In this document: positions 20,988 to 32,120 of the stretch, in pieces
How the letters are laid out: each line of letters opens with the position of its first letter
Numbering within the stretch: the first letter of the stretch is position 1
DNA from: Persicaria tinctoria
Lineage: Eukaryota > Streptophyta > Magnoliopsida > Caryophyllales > Polygonaceae
DNA: 64,000 nucleotides
Direction of reading: 5' to 3'
Assembly: GCA_037127255.1 (NCBI GenBank)
Contig: JBANSL010000017.1
Coordinates: forward strand, 64,897,857 to 64,961,856
Notes under the pieces: generated by a model
Databases searched by the model: none
What the model was told of the DNA's origin: nothing
The model's input: only the letters and a program-made list of their open reading frames with translations
Made by a program: the position numbers and the translations under genes

Positions 20988-21525
20988 ATGTCACTCCCAA
21001 TCTTCGCCACCAAATACGCCGCCCGGCGCGGCACCCCCAAAAAGCCCGGCCACGTGGCACTGTGCCCGTTCTTCCAACAACCCCACCCCGAAACCTTCTT
21101 CCTCCTAGGGCGGAAGATCGCTGCCGCCAACCGCAACGTCCAGGTCACGGTGTTCACCCCCGCCTTCTACGGGATGTACCTCTACTCGTACTGGAACCCC
21201 GACGAGGACCACAACCTCCACTTCTTCTCCGTTGGCGACTGGGACTGGGAGGCATCGGCGCCTTTGGGCTGTTCAAACGAACGACTCCGAGAGTACCTGG
21301 AGGTTATCGGCGAGAACATTAGATGTGGCATTTCCCGGGCGGAAGAGCTCCTCGGGGAGAAGATAACCTATGTGGTGGCCGACGCCTTCCTGGCCGATGT
21401 CTGCCGGGGCATTGCCGATGAGAGGGGCGTCCGTTGGTCCGCCGTCTGGACTTCTTCTGCCGCCAGCCTCGCCGCCTATATGCACGGAGATCAAATTAGG
21501 CTCAAGAGTGGTTTATCTCTTCCTC
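20988..21525 (+). pseudogene. UDP-glycosyltransferase exon 1 (UGT78/flavonoid type-like)
   Basis: The frame starts at 20988 (MSLPIFATKYAARRG) and encodes the acceptor-binding N-terminal domain: GHVALCPFFQQPHPE, then TYVVADAFLADV, then WSAVWTSSAASLAAYMHGDQI. These positions match family-1 plant UGTs that glucosylate flavonoids or other small molecules from UDP-sugar; UGT78 is the closest I recall. The expected catalytic His region is preserved as GHVALCPF. Exon 1 ends at 21525 before GTAAGT, leaving a phase-1 intron. An earlier in-frame ATG exists, but only this one follows the TATA box with a sensible leader and family homology. Confidence 0.8.
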
Positions 21526-21617
21526 GTAAGTTAATTTCTTATCTTAGCTTTGGGCCAAATCAGAAACCCTAACGTATAAGCCTTATTGGATGATCATTAA
21601 CTCATACTTTATATATA

Positions 21618-21821
21618 CTCAATCCGTTAATTAAAATATATCATTTTAGAGATTTGCACATTTTTTTAAAAAATAAATAAATATACACTTATACCCTAAT
21701 TATTACTTTATTTTTTCACCTTATTGAAAATTATATTAACAATCTCTAATCATTATTAGGATAATTTTGGAAATTGAACACCAAAATATTTAAAACGACA
21801 AGTTTTTCTTAATGGATGGAG
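21618..21821. mobile_element. Stowaway-like MITE in the UGT intron
   Basis: The ends are CTCAATCCGTTAATTAA and the inverse of CTCCATCCATTAAGAAA, flanked by TA on both sides (21616-21617 and 21822-21823). Size (204 bp), AT-richness and the CTCCxTCCGT-type ends fit Stowaway elements. Confidence 0.6.
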
Positions 21822-21830
21822 TAATACTAG

Positions 21831-21936
21831 AACCATTCCGGAATGGCTCACTGGAAAGGACTCGTAGGTAGTACCCATAGATCCCCGATTCGAACCCCGG
21901 AATGACCGCTCTTTATTTACCAATTCAAGGAGCGGG
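21831..21936 (+). mobile_element. Short tRNA-derived SINE, copy 1
   Basis: This 106-bp insert is flanked by a perfect 13-bp TSD, GGAGTAATACTAG (21818-21830 and 21937-21949). It contains a pol III A box (TGGCTCACTGG, about 21844) and B box (GATTCGAACCC, about 21887). The same unit recurs at 35414, 35936, 39997, 40110 and 47137. Confidence 0.8.
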
Positions 21937-22047
21937 GGAGTAATACTAGTATGTAATTCAATTTCATACTTTTAATATATTATTTTGATAATTTTTGCAA
22001 AAGAGTAAAATTCATAATTGGACCTCAATGTTTCATTAGTGACAATT

Positions 22048-23220
22048 TTTTTTTATTAGGTAAAAATTCGATGGTCAGACATGTCTGACTCATCGAGAGG
22101 CCGACCGAAGTCGGCAGACGGCGAACCGTCTAACAGAACAACCTAACAGATGTTCAAAGAAGACCAAACACTCGAACAGATGAGAAAACCACCGAAGAAC
22201 GCAGTCAAGCACCACCAAACAGTAGCACCGCGGGCCAGTAGTACAGCAGGACTCTAACTCCTGTGGGTAGTGTCGACGAACTCCAAGGAAACTCTATCCC
22301 AGATACGGAGTCGCCTTGAGCGCACGACCACGACCCCAGCCAGACCCGACTACAGACTCAACGCCCTCCCCAACCAAGCAGAAGATCTCTTAGAAACATC
22401 GGAAGCAGAGCCGCAAACTGCTCGAAACAAAACGCCAACAACCTTTCACCTACAAAATGTCGACATGCCCTTGCGGGATTTTCTCAAGCCCTTTCGGGTG
22501 GGTGCACAATTTTTTTTATTATTATTATTTTTTTCCTTCCCACACTCACAACCTTGGGCCCGAAGGGACCCAGACTTGGGCCCCAAGGGACCCAGACTTG
22601 GGCCCCAAGGCACCCAGACTTGGGCCCCAAGGCACCAAAACTTGGGCCCCAAGGACAATTGTAGGCGCTTGAACAACGGGCTACGTCGGGCCAGGGAAGC
22701 CCGGACACCACCATCAGCCCATGGAGCATCATCCCGGAGACAGACTACCCAAGCGGCACTACCACCAGCATGATGGCAACCTCCGACAACAGGAGGTAGA
22801 CACACCGGCGGCAGACCGAGAGACTGGACGAGGCGACGCAGGGAGGAGGACGAAACCAACGCACAACGCTAGCGGCGAGACCGGATCGACAGAGGAGGAC
22901 GAGATCGACTGAGGAAGGATGAGGCCAGAACGCCGGCGAGCCCAGAAACGGCCCATCCGTGGCGGTGACAAACACCCGGGCCCCAAATCGACAAGAATCA
23001 CACCCCGAACCCCAAAACGACAATCGAATCGGAGAGAACGAGGAACGGGAACTCAAAATCAACCAAACGGAAGGTCGATTGAAGCACAAGAAAGGTGGAT
23101 TGAAGAGGATAGGGTTCTCAGTTGGATTCTCCAATTAGGAATTCCCTAGTTAGAGTTTACACAGTTTGGGAATTTCTCAAAATTCTAGAGAGAGGGCAGA
23201 GCCCTTCTCTCTAGAATCCC
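22048..23220 (-). mobile_element. Non-LTR (LINE-derived) insertion in the UGT intron
   Basis: An 18-bp perfect TSD, GTTTCATTAGTGACAATT, flanks the insert (22030-22047 and 23221-23238). A T-run at the left is the poly(A) tail of a minus-strand element. The minus-strand 3' end has the wording of a LINE tail (ACGGTTCGCCGTCTGCCGAC), related to 43205-43390. Its 5' end forms a hairpin around GAGAGGGCAGAGCCCTTCTC (23188-23212). No RT domain is present in the 1,173 bp, so it is a short or internally deleted copy. Confidence 0.8.
22557..22651. repeat. 22-bp tandem repeat
   Basis: About four units of GACCCAGACTTGGGCCCCAA plus two bases run head to tail, the last ones with small changes (GGCACC, AAAACTTGG). 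It lies inside the LINE-derived insert. GC-rich ORFs across it are not genes. Confidence 0.85.
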
Positions 23221-23554
23221 GTTTCATTAGTGACAATTGAGTAGTTTATGGATATATTCTATTAAATATATATTGAAGATTTAAAATGATCCATGTGTTG
23301 ATCTTATTTGTCTCATATTGGAAAAATACTGAACAACAAAAATGGTTTGGTGTGTTAGTGACGGCGAGAGGTAAAAAATGGTGTTAGGATTGACAAACGA
23401 CGAATAGTGTTTATAAAATGATACTGAGTACTAAAACAATGGAGAGATAAATAAATTGTTTAATATAAATCTGGATTTTAGTGCACGTTTTTCAAAAGGT
23501 AAAAATTCTATAAAATATAATATTTTTAATTAATTTCATACTTGTTTGTCTCAG

Positions 23555-24183
23555 TGGTGCAGGTAACATGGATAGTTATAATCCCAAATGTGGTGAACCC
23601 AACAGAGATCCTGAACAGATCATCGGCGGTCGTCGGAATCTATGAGCCGGTGGATAAGTTTCTCCCCAGATTCCCACCCGGCGTACCCCTCCTGCATCTT
23701 CCCCAAGGCTCCATTACTGACCCCAAAGACTTTGAGTTCTTCCATTTCGCCAAGATGTTCCACGACATGATCCGCAACCTCCCCAAGGCAGAAGCCGTCG
23801 TTGTCGACTCCTTCCCAAGCCTCGAGTCCTCCGTCGCCAACGGCCTCCTCGGCCCCAACTCCCACCTGGGAGGGCTCTTCTCCCTCACCCTCCCCTTCCC
23901 TCCCGTCGTCGACGAATTATTGGAAGACCCGGAGGGCATCTTCCCGTGGCTCGACGCCGTCCCAGCAGGCTCCATCGTCTACATCAACTTGCTAGGAATT
24001 TCCGATTTGGAAGCCCCGCCGGAGAGTGAGTTCCAAGGTTGGCGGAGGCGCTCGAGGCATCGGGGTGCGGTTCCTCTGGAACATTGCCCCCATATGGCCG
24101 CGCGTGAAGCTGCCGGAGGGGTTCGAGGAGAGGACGTCCAAGAGAGGCCAAGGGAAGGTGGTGTGGCGCTCTTCGGTCCTCAT
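23555..24183 (+). pseudogene. UDP-glycosyltransferase exon 2, first part
   Basis: The exon begins after CTCAG (23554), which restores the phase left by exon 1. It encodes LPRFPPGVPLLHLPQGS, then LPKAEAVVVDSFPSLE, and WLDAVPAGSIVYINLLG, the linker and start of the UDP-sugar domain. Two single-base deletions follow, near 24036 and near 24062: LAEALEASG appears in a second frame and VRFLWNIAPIWP in a third. The third frame then runs to 24183, where the copia element B inserted into CTCAT. The gene is therefore broken twice by indels and once by a retrotransposon. Confidence 0.8.
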
Positions 24184-24322
24184 TGTAGGATTGTAGAATT
24201 GATGTAAAGTCCTCCTTGAGGGTTTCCATTCATTGATATAACATATATATAGGTTACAAAGGTATTGGGCCTTAATGGGCTTTTAGCCCACTATACAATA
24301 TTAAGACCTATTTAATCTATCA
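24184..24322 (-). repeat. 3' LTR of copia element B
   Basis: This 139-bp LTR begins TGTAGGATTG and ends AATCTATCA. The G-rich minus-strand bases just inside it (GCGGGGGTT) suit a polypurine tract. Confidence 0.93.
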
Positions 24323-24349
24323 AACCCCCGCAGTCGAAACGGGAGGGGT

Positions 24350-26580
24350 CCGTACAGTGAGACTGGAACGAAAATCAATGAACAATTATCTAGGTAAACC
24401 CTTGGTGAATATATCAGCGTACTGATAAGAGGACGGGACATGTAGAACGCGGACATGTCCAATGTCAACCTTGTCCCTGACGAAGTGGAGATCAAGCTCA
24501 ATGTGCTTCGTGCGTTGATGCTGGACTGGGTTGCTAGCCAGGTAGACGGCGGAGACGTTGTCAGTGTAGACCAAAGTGGCCTTCTGCAAGGGGCATCGTA
24601 GCTCAAGCAGGATATTGCGGAGCCAAGAGCACTCGAAGACAACGTTGGCAACACCCCTGTATTCAGCTTCAGCGCTAGAGCGAGACACGACGGACTGACG
24701 CTTGGCTGACCAAGATACAAGAGTGTCATTGAGGAAGACACAGTAACCAGACGTGGAGCGACGTGTGTCTGGACAACCACCCCAATCCGCATCAGTGTAA
24801 GCCACAAGATCAAGCTTAGAGGAAGGAGTGATGGTGGTGCCGAGCTCGAGGGTGCCGCTGATTTACCGAATGATCCGCTTCAAAGCCTGAAAGTGAGGTT
24901 CCCTAGGGGCAGGGCCGGCCCGAGGCCTGTGCGAAGAGTGCAATCGCACAGGGCCTCAAAATTTTGGGGCCTCGTGTAGGTATTATAGTGTTATACTATA
25001 TATATGTATATTTAAATTTCAATGGATATCAAGTTATTGCGGTAGATCAATTGACAAGGGGTCGCGCTTGTTCTATGTTGGTGTTCGATTCGAATCCGTC
25101 TGGCTGCAGTCTGTATCTTTTATCCTAAAACAAAAGGAGTTGTTACTTTCATTTTCATTTTTTTTCCAAATAGCCCAACCGTCTAATAACCCTTTTTTCC
25201 AATTGAAAATTTGAAACTATAGCAGCCCAATTCCCATTCCGAAAATTTTCCCTAAAATAAATTACAATTTCAGTTTTTAATTTTTTTTTTGCCTATCACA
25301 CCCAGTCACCAAAAAATTACAGTTTCAATTTTATTTTTGTCGGAAAATCAATTTAACCTATTCAATCATTGCAATCGTACGTTCAACCTCAAGAATTTTG
25401 ATAGGTAATCTCAAATTCTAACTTTTTTTTTTTTGTTAGTTTTCACTTTTTATACTCCTCAGGGATCACTTTTTAATTTGTTAGTAGATTTGGTGGATTA
25501 TTTTTTTCCTTTAAATTAGTTAAAAAAAAAGCCCTCGATATTTAAGTTGCACAAGGCCTCAAACTATAACGGAATGGCCCTGCCTAGGGGCATGCATGAA
25601 CAAGCAGATCTGCTGAACGGCGTAACTAATATCAGGCCTGGTGAAAGTGAGATACTGAAGAGCATCAGCGAGGCTCCTGTACAGTGTGGGATCGTCAACC
25701 AAAGGACCAGAATGAGCACTGAGCTTGTTGGATGTATCGACTGGGGTCGCGACAGGATTACAGTTGACCATCTTAGCCCGAGCAACAATCTCTGCAGCAT
25801 ACGTACTTTGTGAGAGAAACAGACCAGACGCATGCCGCTGAACAGCAACTCCCAAGAAGTAAGACAGCTGACCCAGATCAGACATGGTGAATTCCGCACT
25901 CAACTACGAGATTATCGACGTCCGAAGAGCATCAGAAGAGGCGGTGAGAATGATGTCGTCGATATAAAGCAGCAGGAATGCCAAGTCTGAGCCTCTACCA
26001 GTGAAACCCAAACGAAGCAGATGAGAGGCAAAACACTAGAACCACGCCCGCGGAGCCTGTTTCAGACCATATAGAGAGCGCTTGAGGAGACAGACATGCT
26101 TTGGACGCTCAGCATTAGTAAACCCCGGCGGCTGAAACATGTAAATTGTCTCATTCACATGACCATGCAGAAAGGCGTTCTTGACATCTAACTGATGGAT
26201 GGCCCAGTTGCGCGACAGAGCCAGACTCAGGACCACTCGGATAGTGGCAGGCTTGACCACAGGGCTGAAGGTCTCATCACAATCAATACCGGTCTGCTGA
26301 GATCTACCGTTCACCACAAGATGGGCCTTTTAGCGCTCCAACGTCCCATCAGAGCGGAACTTGTGACGAAAAAGCCACATACAACGAATGACGTTCGCCT
26401 CAGGAGGGCGAGGAACAAGAACCCAAGTAGCATTCTTCGTAAGGACCCTATATTCGTCGAGCATAGCCGCCTGCCAATTCGGGTCGAGGAGGGCTGTTTT
26501 GTGGGAGGTGGGAACGGGGGAGAGGGAGGTCTAGGTGGGGAAAGAGGGTGAATGGGAGTCGGGAAGGACGGGGGCAAGAG
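24350..26580 (-). pseudogene. copia B reverse transcriptase/RNase H, interrupted
   Basis: From the 5' side (high coordinates) the motifs are [16 protein letters not shown] and [14 protein letters not shown] (26150-26300), [13 protein letters not shown] (26040), and RPDISYAVQQICLFMH (about 25640). After the hAT insertion the RNase H follows: YTDADWGGCPDTRRSTSG, RSSAEAEYR, and TKHIELDLHF (24386-24805). The frame changes between segments at about 25904-26040, where the catalytic YVDD region should lie. A stop is also present near 26330. Confidence 0.82.
24910..25582. mobile_element. Non-autonomous hAT element nested in copia B
   Basis: The ends are CAGGGCCGGCCC and ATGGCCCTG (inverted CAGGGCCAT), with a perfect 8-bp TSD, CCTAGGGG (24902-24909 and 25583-25590). 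Both features define hAT elements. At 673 bp it has no transposase. It shares terminal sequence with the hAT element at 38127-39728. A tRNA-like stretch inside (about 25035-25125, with TCGATTCGAATCC) may be a further nested SINE. Confidence 0.92.
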
Positions 26581-26612
26581 GGGCTAAGCAAGGGGAAGAG
26601 GCGGCGGGCGGG

Positions 26613-28178
26613 TCAAAGGCGGCGAGGGTTGCGGCGGGCGCCGCATGACTTGCGGCGGCCACCGCCAAGGAGGGGTGTAAAGCTGCGGGCGCAGCATTTG
26701 TACATGCGGAGGGCGCCGCCAGGGAAGGGTTTAAGGCTGCGGGCGTCGCACGTAGGTGACGGGAGGCTGTTTGGCGGGGTGATGGGAGGTGGATAGCGGG
26801 GTGATGGGCGGTGGTCATGGAGACGATCTGACGGGGTCGGAAAACACCGGAGACGCTGCGGGTGTGTGGTCTGGTGGTGGGGGGTGGGGGTGGGGGGGGG
26901 AGAAGCAGGAGCACCGGGAGAGCTCTGGGGAAAAATGAAGTGAGAGAATGATGACTCAGACTCTGACGGAGACACAGGGGGTGTGGGAGACGCAAAGGGA
27001 AATCGCGACTCATCAAAGGCGACATGGCGTGAGAGAATGATCTTGTGGGTCTTGATATCGAGGCAAATGTAACCGCGATGATCAAACGGATAGCTTAGGA
27101 AGACACATGGAGTGGAGCGCGGGTGAAGCTTGTGCGGGGCTGTGGAGGACTGGTTTGGGAAACACAAGCACCCGAAGGTGCGAAGGTGATTATACCTAGG
27201 CTCGGCGTAATAAAGTGTCTGAGCTGGCGAGCGATGGTGTAGGGTAGTGGAAGGGAGAATGTTTAGGAGATAACATGTGGTGGATAAGGCGTGAGGCCAA
27301 TAGGGAAGGGGAATAGATGCGTGGAAGAGGAGAGAGCGCATCATGTTGGTAATGGTTCTGATGATTCTTTCTGGCTTGCCATTCTGCTGAGAAGTATAGG
27401 GGCAAGACAAGCGATAAGAGATCCCATTTGCGACAAAGAAGGAGTGAAAGTCTTTGTTGTCAAATTCACGGCCATTGTCACATTGGAAACATTTGATGGA
27501 CATGTGAAACTGTGTTTTGATGTAGGTATGGAATCTGACGAAGACAGGAAACACTTGGGACTTGAAATGCAACGGGAAGACCCATAAGTAATAAGTGTAA
27601 TCATCAAGAAACAAGAGGTAGTACTTGTGACCCTCCTTGTTAGGCACGGGAGAGGTCCAAATGTCACTGTGAATGATATCAAAGGGAGCAAGGGTAGAGG
27701 TCAAAGACCGTTGGAACAGCAGTCTGGCATGTTTGCCTAGTTGGCAAGAAGAGCATAAATCAGAGCGTGGGTCTTTAGTACAGGTGACAAGGTTCTGGGA
27801 ACGGATGACATCTAGAACGGCAGCGCTGGGATGGCCCAGGCGTGCATGCCACAGGTTGGATGATGATGCTGAGAGGGCGACCGGACACGACTGACTGGAC
27901 GCAGGAGGTGGTGTGATAGGGTAGAGCTCCCCGGTGCTGTTACATCTCATGCGAGTAACCCCCGTAGTAAGATCGTTCACAGAGAAACCATAGGGATCAA
28001 ACGTAAGGGAAACGTTGTTGTCAGTAGTGAACCGACGGACAGAGATAAGGTTTTTGACAATCTTTGGGGCAATAAGGACATTGTTGAGGTGTAATGGGTG
28101 GGTTGGGGTCTGTAATTTGGCGTGGCCAATTCCCGAAGTAGCAAGACGACCACCATTTCCGACGATAATAGAGTGGGC
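26613..28178 (-). pseudogene. copia B integrase region
   Basis: A 455-codon frame (26613-27980) carries the HHCC zinc motif (LWHARLGHPS, CSSCQLGKH) and the catalytic D, D and E in IIHSDIWTSP, QCDNGREFDN and QQNGKPERIIRTI. The pre-integrase segment continues upstream to 28178, where the solo LTR splits it from the protease. All three catalytic acids are kept. The frame ends in a Pro/Ser-rich stretch instead of joining RT cleanly. Confidence 0.85.
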
Positions 28179-28183
28179 AGGGC

Positions 28184-31100
28184 TGTTGGAGGGTTAATTT
28201 TCACAAATTTGGGATATTAAAATTCTCCCATTAAATTAATCATATATCAAAATATCAAATTGTGATTAATTTAATTGACATCCATTATTAAAATGGAAGA
28301 AGGGCCAACAAATGACTTGGACTAAAATTTGTCAAAGAAATAAGAAATGAATGCAGATTTTATTCCAAAGGCCCAAAAAATAAAAAAGGCCCAATCCAAA
28401 TATAAGCAGTTACAACAAAATAAAACTGCTGTGATATGGAGCCAGTTACACAGGAAAAAAAAAACATGTACGAGAGAGAGTGGGGGAAGTGAGGTAACTG
28501 CTATTAAAATTCCCTATAAAAATAAAAAAGATAATGCTGCAGAGGGGCTTTTTCTCTCTTTCATTTTCTTCCTGCCAGTTCCTCGTTCAGTTTTTCTGCC
28601 TCCTGGAAAAACCTGCAACAACAAACACAAAACAACAAAAACAAAACAAACATCAGCAAACCTGTGTTCCTGCTGCAGAGAAGAAGATTCAAGGTAGTTT
28701 TCATGGTTCCAAGATCCCCTATGCAAAATGATATAGCTTTGTACAGTTATATTGTTTTAAGTATATGGTTTGGATTTCGGAACCACAAAACTATCCCTAA
28801 ACAGGTCAAAGTGCTGCCGAAGCCAGCAATTGAAAGGCACAAATCCAACCTATGCAATCGAAAGGCACTGGATTTTGGGACCAAACAGAATTGTTGTTCT
28901 CATAAACAGGCAAAGTGGCATCAAGCCGCATACCATTTGAGACAATAAAAATTATGCAAACCTAATTGAGTGTATGTAGGAAAGAAAATCAGAAACTATG
29001 ACACACTCAAATCGGCATGAAGCATGAACTGAAACTCAAATCAGTAGGTTCAACTCAATCCGAACAAACATGTTTCAAAAGAATGAAAAGAGAGGAGTCA
29101 AACATACCTGGGCGGAGGGACTGAGTTCTAGCAGCCCTCGACTCCACCGAACCGGTCTCCAGACCCCATTCGGACCTCCTGAGCCCGGAATTCCGCCTAC
29201 CCAAACCGTAGGCCCCGAAATTGCTCAAATCGGGAACCCTAAAATTGTCAATTGCAGGGGAAAATCAGCCTTAGCCTTATCACCTTCAAAAAAATTGATG
29301 GGGTGATGAATATAGGAATGATGGGAGTCGATTTAAAAAAAGAAGAAGATATGTAACACAAAACCAAATTAAAAGAATTAAAAATCAATCTAGAATCGAA
29401 CGTACGGAAAAGCTCTTGATCATGAGCTTCTTCGGTGTCCTTCAAATGAAGACGGGCCTTTGGAGAGCTCTCGATCACTCCCGGCATCCGTGCTCATCAG
29501 TCCCGGCGTATCGACTCTTCAAGCTCTTTCGACCTTCATTCCTTGGAGAGCCCCAAAAGTTGCTGCACTTTCAGTCATCATTCATCTACGGTAGGCGCTT
29601 TGTCTTGTGGCCTTGTCCGATCTGAAGCGAGGCTAGGGCTTTGTGCAGGCATGTGACTGTGTAGTTGCAAAGAAAAAAAAAAGGCTTAAATTCAATTACA
29701 CATGGGTTTAAATGAAAGGAAAGAAAGAGACGTGGGCTTGGCTAATGTTTGGACCCCGACAAATTGAGATGGGCTTGTGGCAAGATACCAGCTTTTGTTC
29801 TTTAAAAAGAACAAGCTGCGGTCAACCACCTACAAACACACATGTATATATACGATATATATTTGGGAGGAGATTCAATTAATTGCAAAACCAACCCATT
29901 AAAATATACAAATTATAATTGGTATAAATTAAGAATTCGAGTTTGATCAAAACATAAAATTAAACTCGTCAAATATTCTTTGCCAATTAATTCTAGTGGG
30001 TCAGTCCCAAACCGACTTCAATACAAAATGGAGTCAAAAATCTCAAATCAAGTTTCACCAAATATAAACTTGTTTTTTTAAGAACTACGCAAGATTTGAT
30101 CCTGTCCAAACGGGTACGTAGGTAGCTCGACATAAAGCTTATGCTCGTCGAGTACAATCATTAATCCAAAAATATCAAATCGGTTCGTATAGAACTACGT
30201 AAAGACTTGACGCCTCCTATCGGCTACGTAGGTAACCCGATATTAAACTCTAAAAGTATATCGGGTACAGTCGTCCACCTCAAAAATTCCCCTTAAATGA
30301 ATATGAGGTCAAAACCAAACAAATTAAATTGGTTCGTTTGAGAACTACGGGTGATTTGATTCTCTTCTAATAGATACGTAGGACACTCGATACAAAGCCT
30401 AGACTCGTCGAGTTCAATCGGCAAAAACAAATTCAAATTGGTCATTCCTACTCGATACACAGCTTTTGCTCGTCGAGTTCAGTTACCACTCTCAAATGAT
30501 CTCGCGATCAAATCCAAATATAAAATTTATTTTTGTTCAGAACTACGTATAGACTTGATACTCTTTTACGAGTTACGTAGGAAATTCGGTATAAAATTTT
30601 AAATACGCCGAATTAAGTCACCGGTTACAAACCAAATCAAATATGTCTTTTTTTAGAACTACGTAAAGACTTGAAGCCTCCTATCGGCTACGTAGGTAAC
30701 CCGATATTAAATTCTAAAAATATATTGGGGACAGTCGTCAACCTCTAAATTCCCTTTAAATGAATATGAGGTTAAAATCAAACAAATTCAAATACCAAAT
30801 TCAAATTTGTCATTTTCAAGAACTACGTGTGATTTGATCCCTTCCAATGGGGTACGTAGGAAACTCACAAGCGAGTTCAATCACAACCCCAAATTGACCG
30901 TTAAGTCAAACCTCTAAGTCAAATCAAATTAAACTCCACCATCAAAATCAAATCATTTTCTATGCAAATGATAGGCGGGTGCTTGAGTTACCCTTCCGAG
31001 AAGGTGGGCTCAAGTTACTCGGGTGGAGTGTTGTTCGAGGTTCCCTTTCGTAGAAGGTGGATTTGAACTTCATCCTCTGATGCATACAAGAAAACGAAAT

Positions 31101-31345
31101 CAAATCCAAACCAAATCAAAACAAAATCAAAATCCAAAACACTCTGAACTACATGAGGCTTGATTCTCTTCCAAGAGATACGTAGGCAACCCGTTAAAAA
31201 TCGGGTGCAGCCCAAATCACCAAAATCATTCAAACCTTGGTATCGATACGACTTCGAATCAAGAGGATAACCAAAAGGGGTCGAACTCAAATATTAAAAA
31301 TCAAATAAAATGAGTTGTACGATTATTGCGCATTTTTGTTCAACA
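28184..31345. mobile_element. Solo LTR (3.16 kb) nested in copia B
   Basis: The block has LTR-type ends (TGTTGGAGGG and TTGTTCAACA) and a perfect 5-bp TSD, AGGGC (28179-28183 and 31346-31350). Removing it restores the copia protease-to-pre-integrase reading frame. No second LTR, primer site, polypurine tract or coding domain is visible inside. A solo LTR of a long-LTR (gypsy-type) element is the simplest reading; a LARD-type element is the alternative. Confidence 0.82.
30075..31215. repeat. Sevenfold GAACTACGT/TACGTAGG module in the solo LTR
   Basis: A module made of GAACTACG(T), a short spacer with CTTGA or TTGAT, then TACGTAGG plus a CCCGAT-like word occurs seven times, near 30082, 30188, 30344, 30538, 30654, 30817 and 31146. 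Spacing varies from about 105 to 330 bp. The copies near 30188 and 30654 are the most alike (both with CCTCCTATCGGCTACGTAGG). Confidence 0.8.
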
Positions 31346-31350
31346 AGGGC

Positions 31351-31591
31351 CCTTAAAAGAAATAGATGAGAGGTTACCTGAGGAGTTCGTCATGTGGGAG
31401 GTGGCACCAGTGTCCATGTACCAAGAAGAGTCTGAAGATGTCGGCTGCGTAGAGGAGAAGGCGTGATGCAGAGCTGGCGGAACATAGCCTGGGTCAGGCG
31501 ATGTCAGAGAGGCCTGAGGACCGGCATGTCGAGGGGTAGGATATCTAGAGTATCCAGAGAAGGCGTGATGTTGGTGATCGTAGAGAGCCAT
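31351..31591 (-). pseudogene. copia B protease region
   Basis: The frame opens at 31591 (MALYDHQHHAF) and reaches WYMDTGATSHMTN, the D-T-G protease active site. It stops at the solo LTR border. Across the removed solo LTR it joins SFKGP to AHSIIVGNG in frame. Confidence 0.85.
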
Positions 31592-32107
31592 GGTAAGAGA
31601 TATTTTTTTTATTGGCTCCTTAATTTAATAAGGAACTAACTTAGGGCCAGAAATGTAATTAGGAGAAACATAAGGAATGTTTCTTTAATTTCTATAAAAG
31701 AAATTGAGAAAGCTGCGAAGAAGCGTCAATGGAGTTCGGCCTCGGTGGCGTTTGGAAGCGGCGAAGGCGAGGTCTCCAATCGGCGGCGGCTCGGGCAGGG
31801 CTCAGCGGCGGCGATAGGCTGCAGTGGCTTGACGGCGACAATGGAAGACGAGGACTGCAGCGCCGGTCGGAGGCGGGTGAGCGGGGAAGAGAACTGGGCT
31901 CGAACAGGGTGGTGTAGGGGCTCAGAGATGGCGGATTCGGGTTGTGACTGCGAGGAACAACAAGAGCGAGGAAGAAAGGGAGAGGATGGCGGCTGAGACC
32001 CTCTAGATCGAATTTGAGAGAGAGATCGGCGACGAGGGGACGACGCCGACGGCGGAAGATGAAGGGTGGGGCAGGAGGATCAAATTAAGGTTCCGTGAGG
32101 AAGAAAA
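31592..32107 (-). other. Leader of copia B; gag not found
   Basis: The 500 bp between the primer site and the protease hold GC-rich leader-like DNA and a short AT-rich stretch. No UBN2-type gag frame appears on the minus strand, whereas the related element D has one of about 280 codons at this place. Plus-strand ORFs here are shadows. Confidence 0.6.
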
Positions 32108-32120
32108 GGTTGTGATACCA
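32108..32120 (-). other. Primer binding site of copia element B
   Basis: The minus strand reads TGGTATCACAACC, directly against the 5' LTR. It is an initiator-Met-tRNA type site, diverged after TGGTATCA. Confidence 0.85.

Noticed and set aside
22270..23149. Several GC-rich ORFs on both strands
   Set aside because: They lie within a TSD-bounded LINE-derived insert and across a 22-bp tandem repeat; overlapping frames on both strands show that they are compositional.
26548..27085. Plus-strand ORFs rich in Arg/Gly opposite copia B
   Set aside because: They are antisense shadows of the Pro/Ser/Ala-rich end of the integrase frame.
30075..31215. CRISPR-like array (regular repeats with variable spacers)
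   Set aside because: Repeats are degenerate, spacing is irregular, the DNA is a plant LTR and no cas genes exist in this context.
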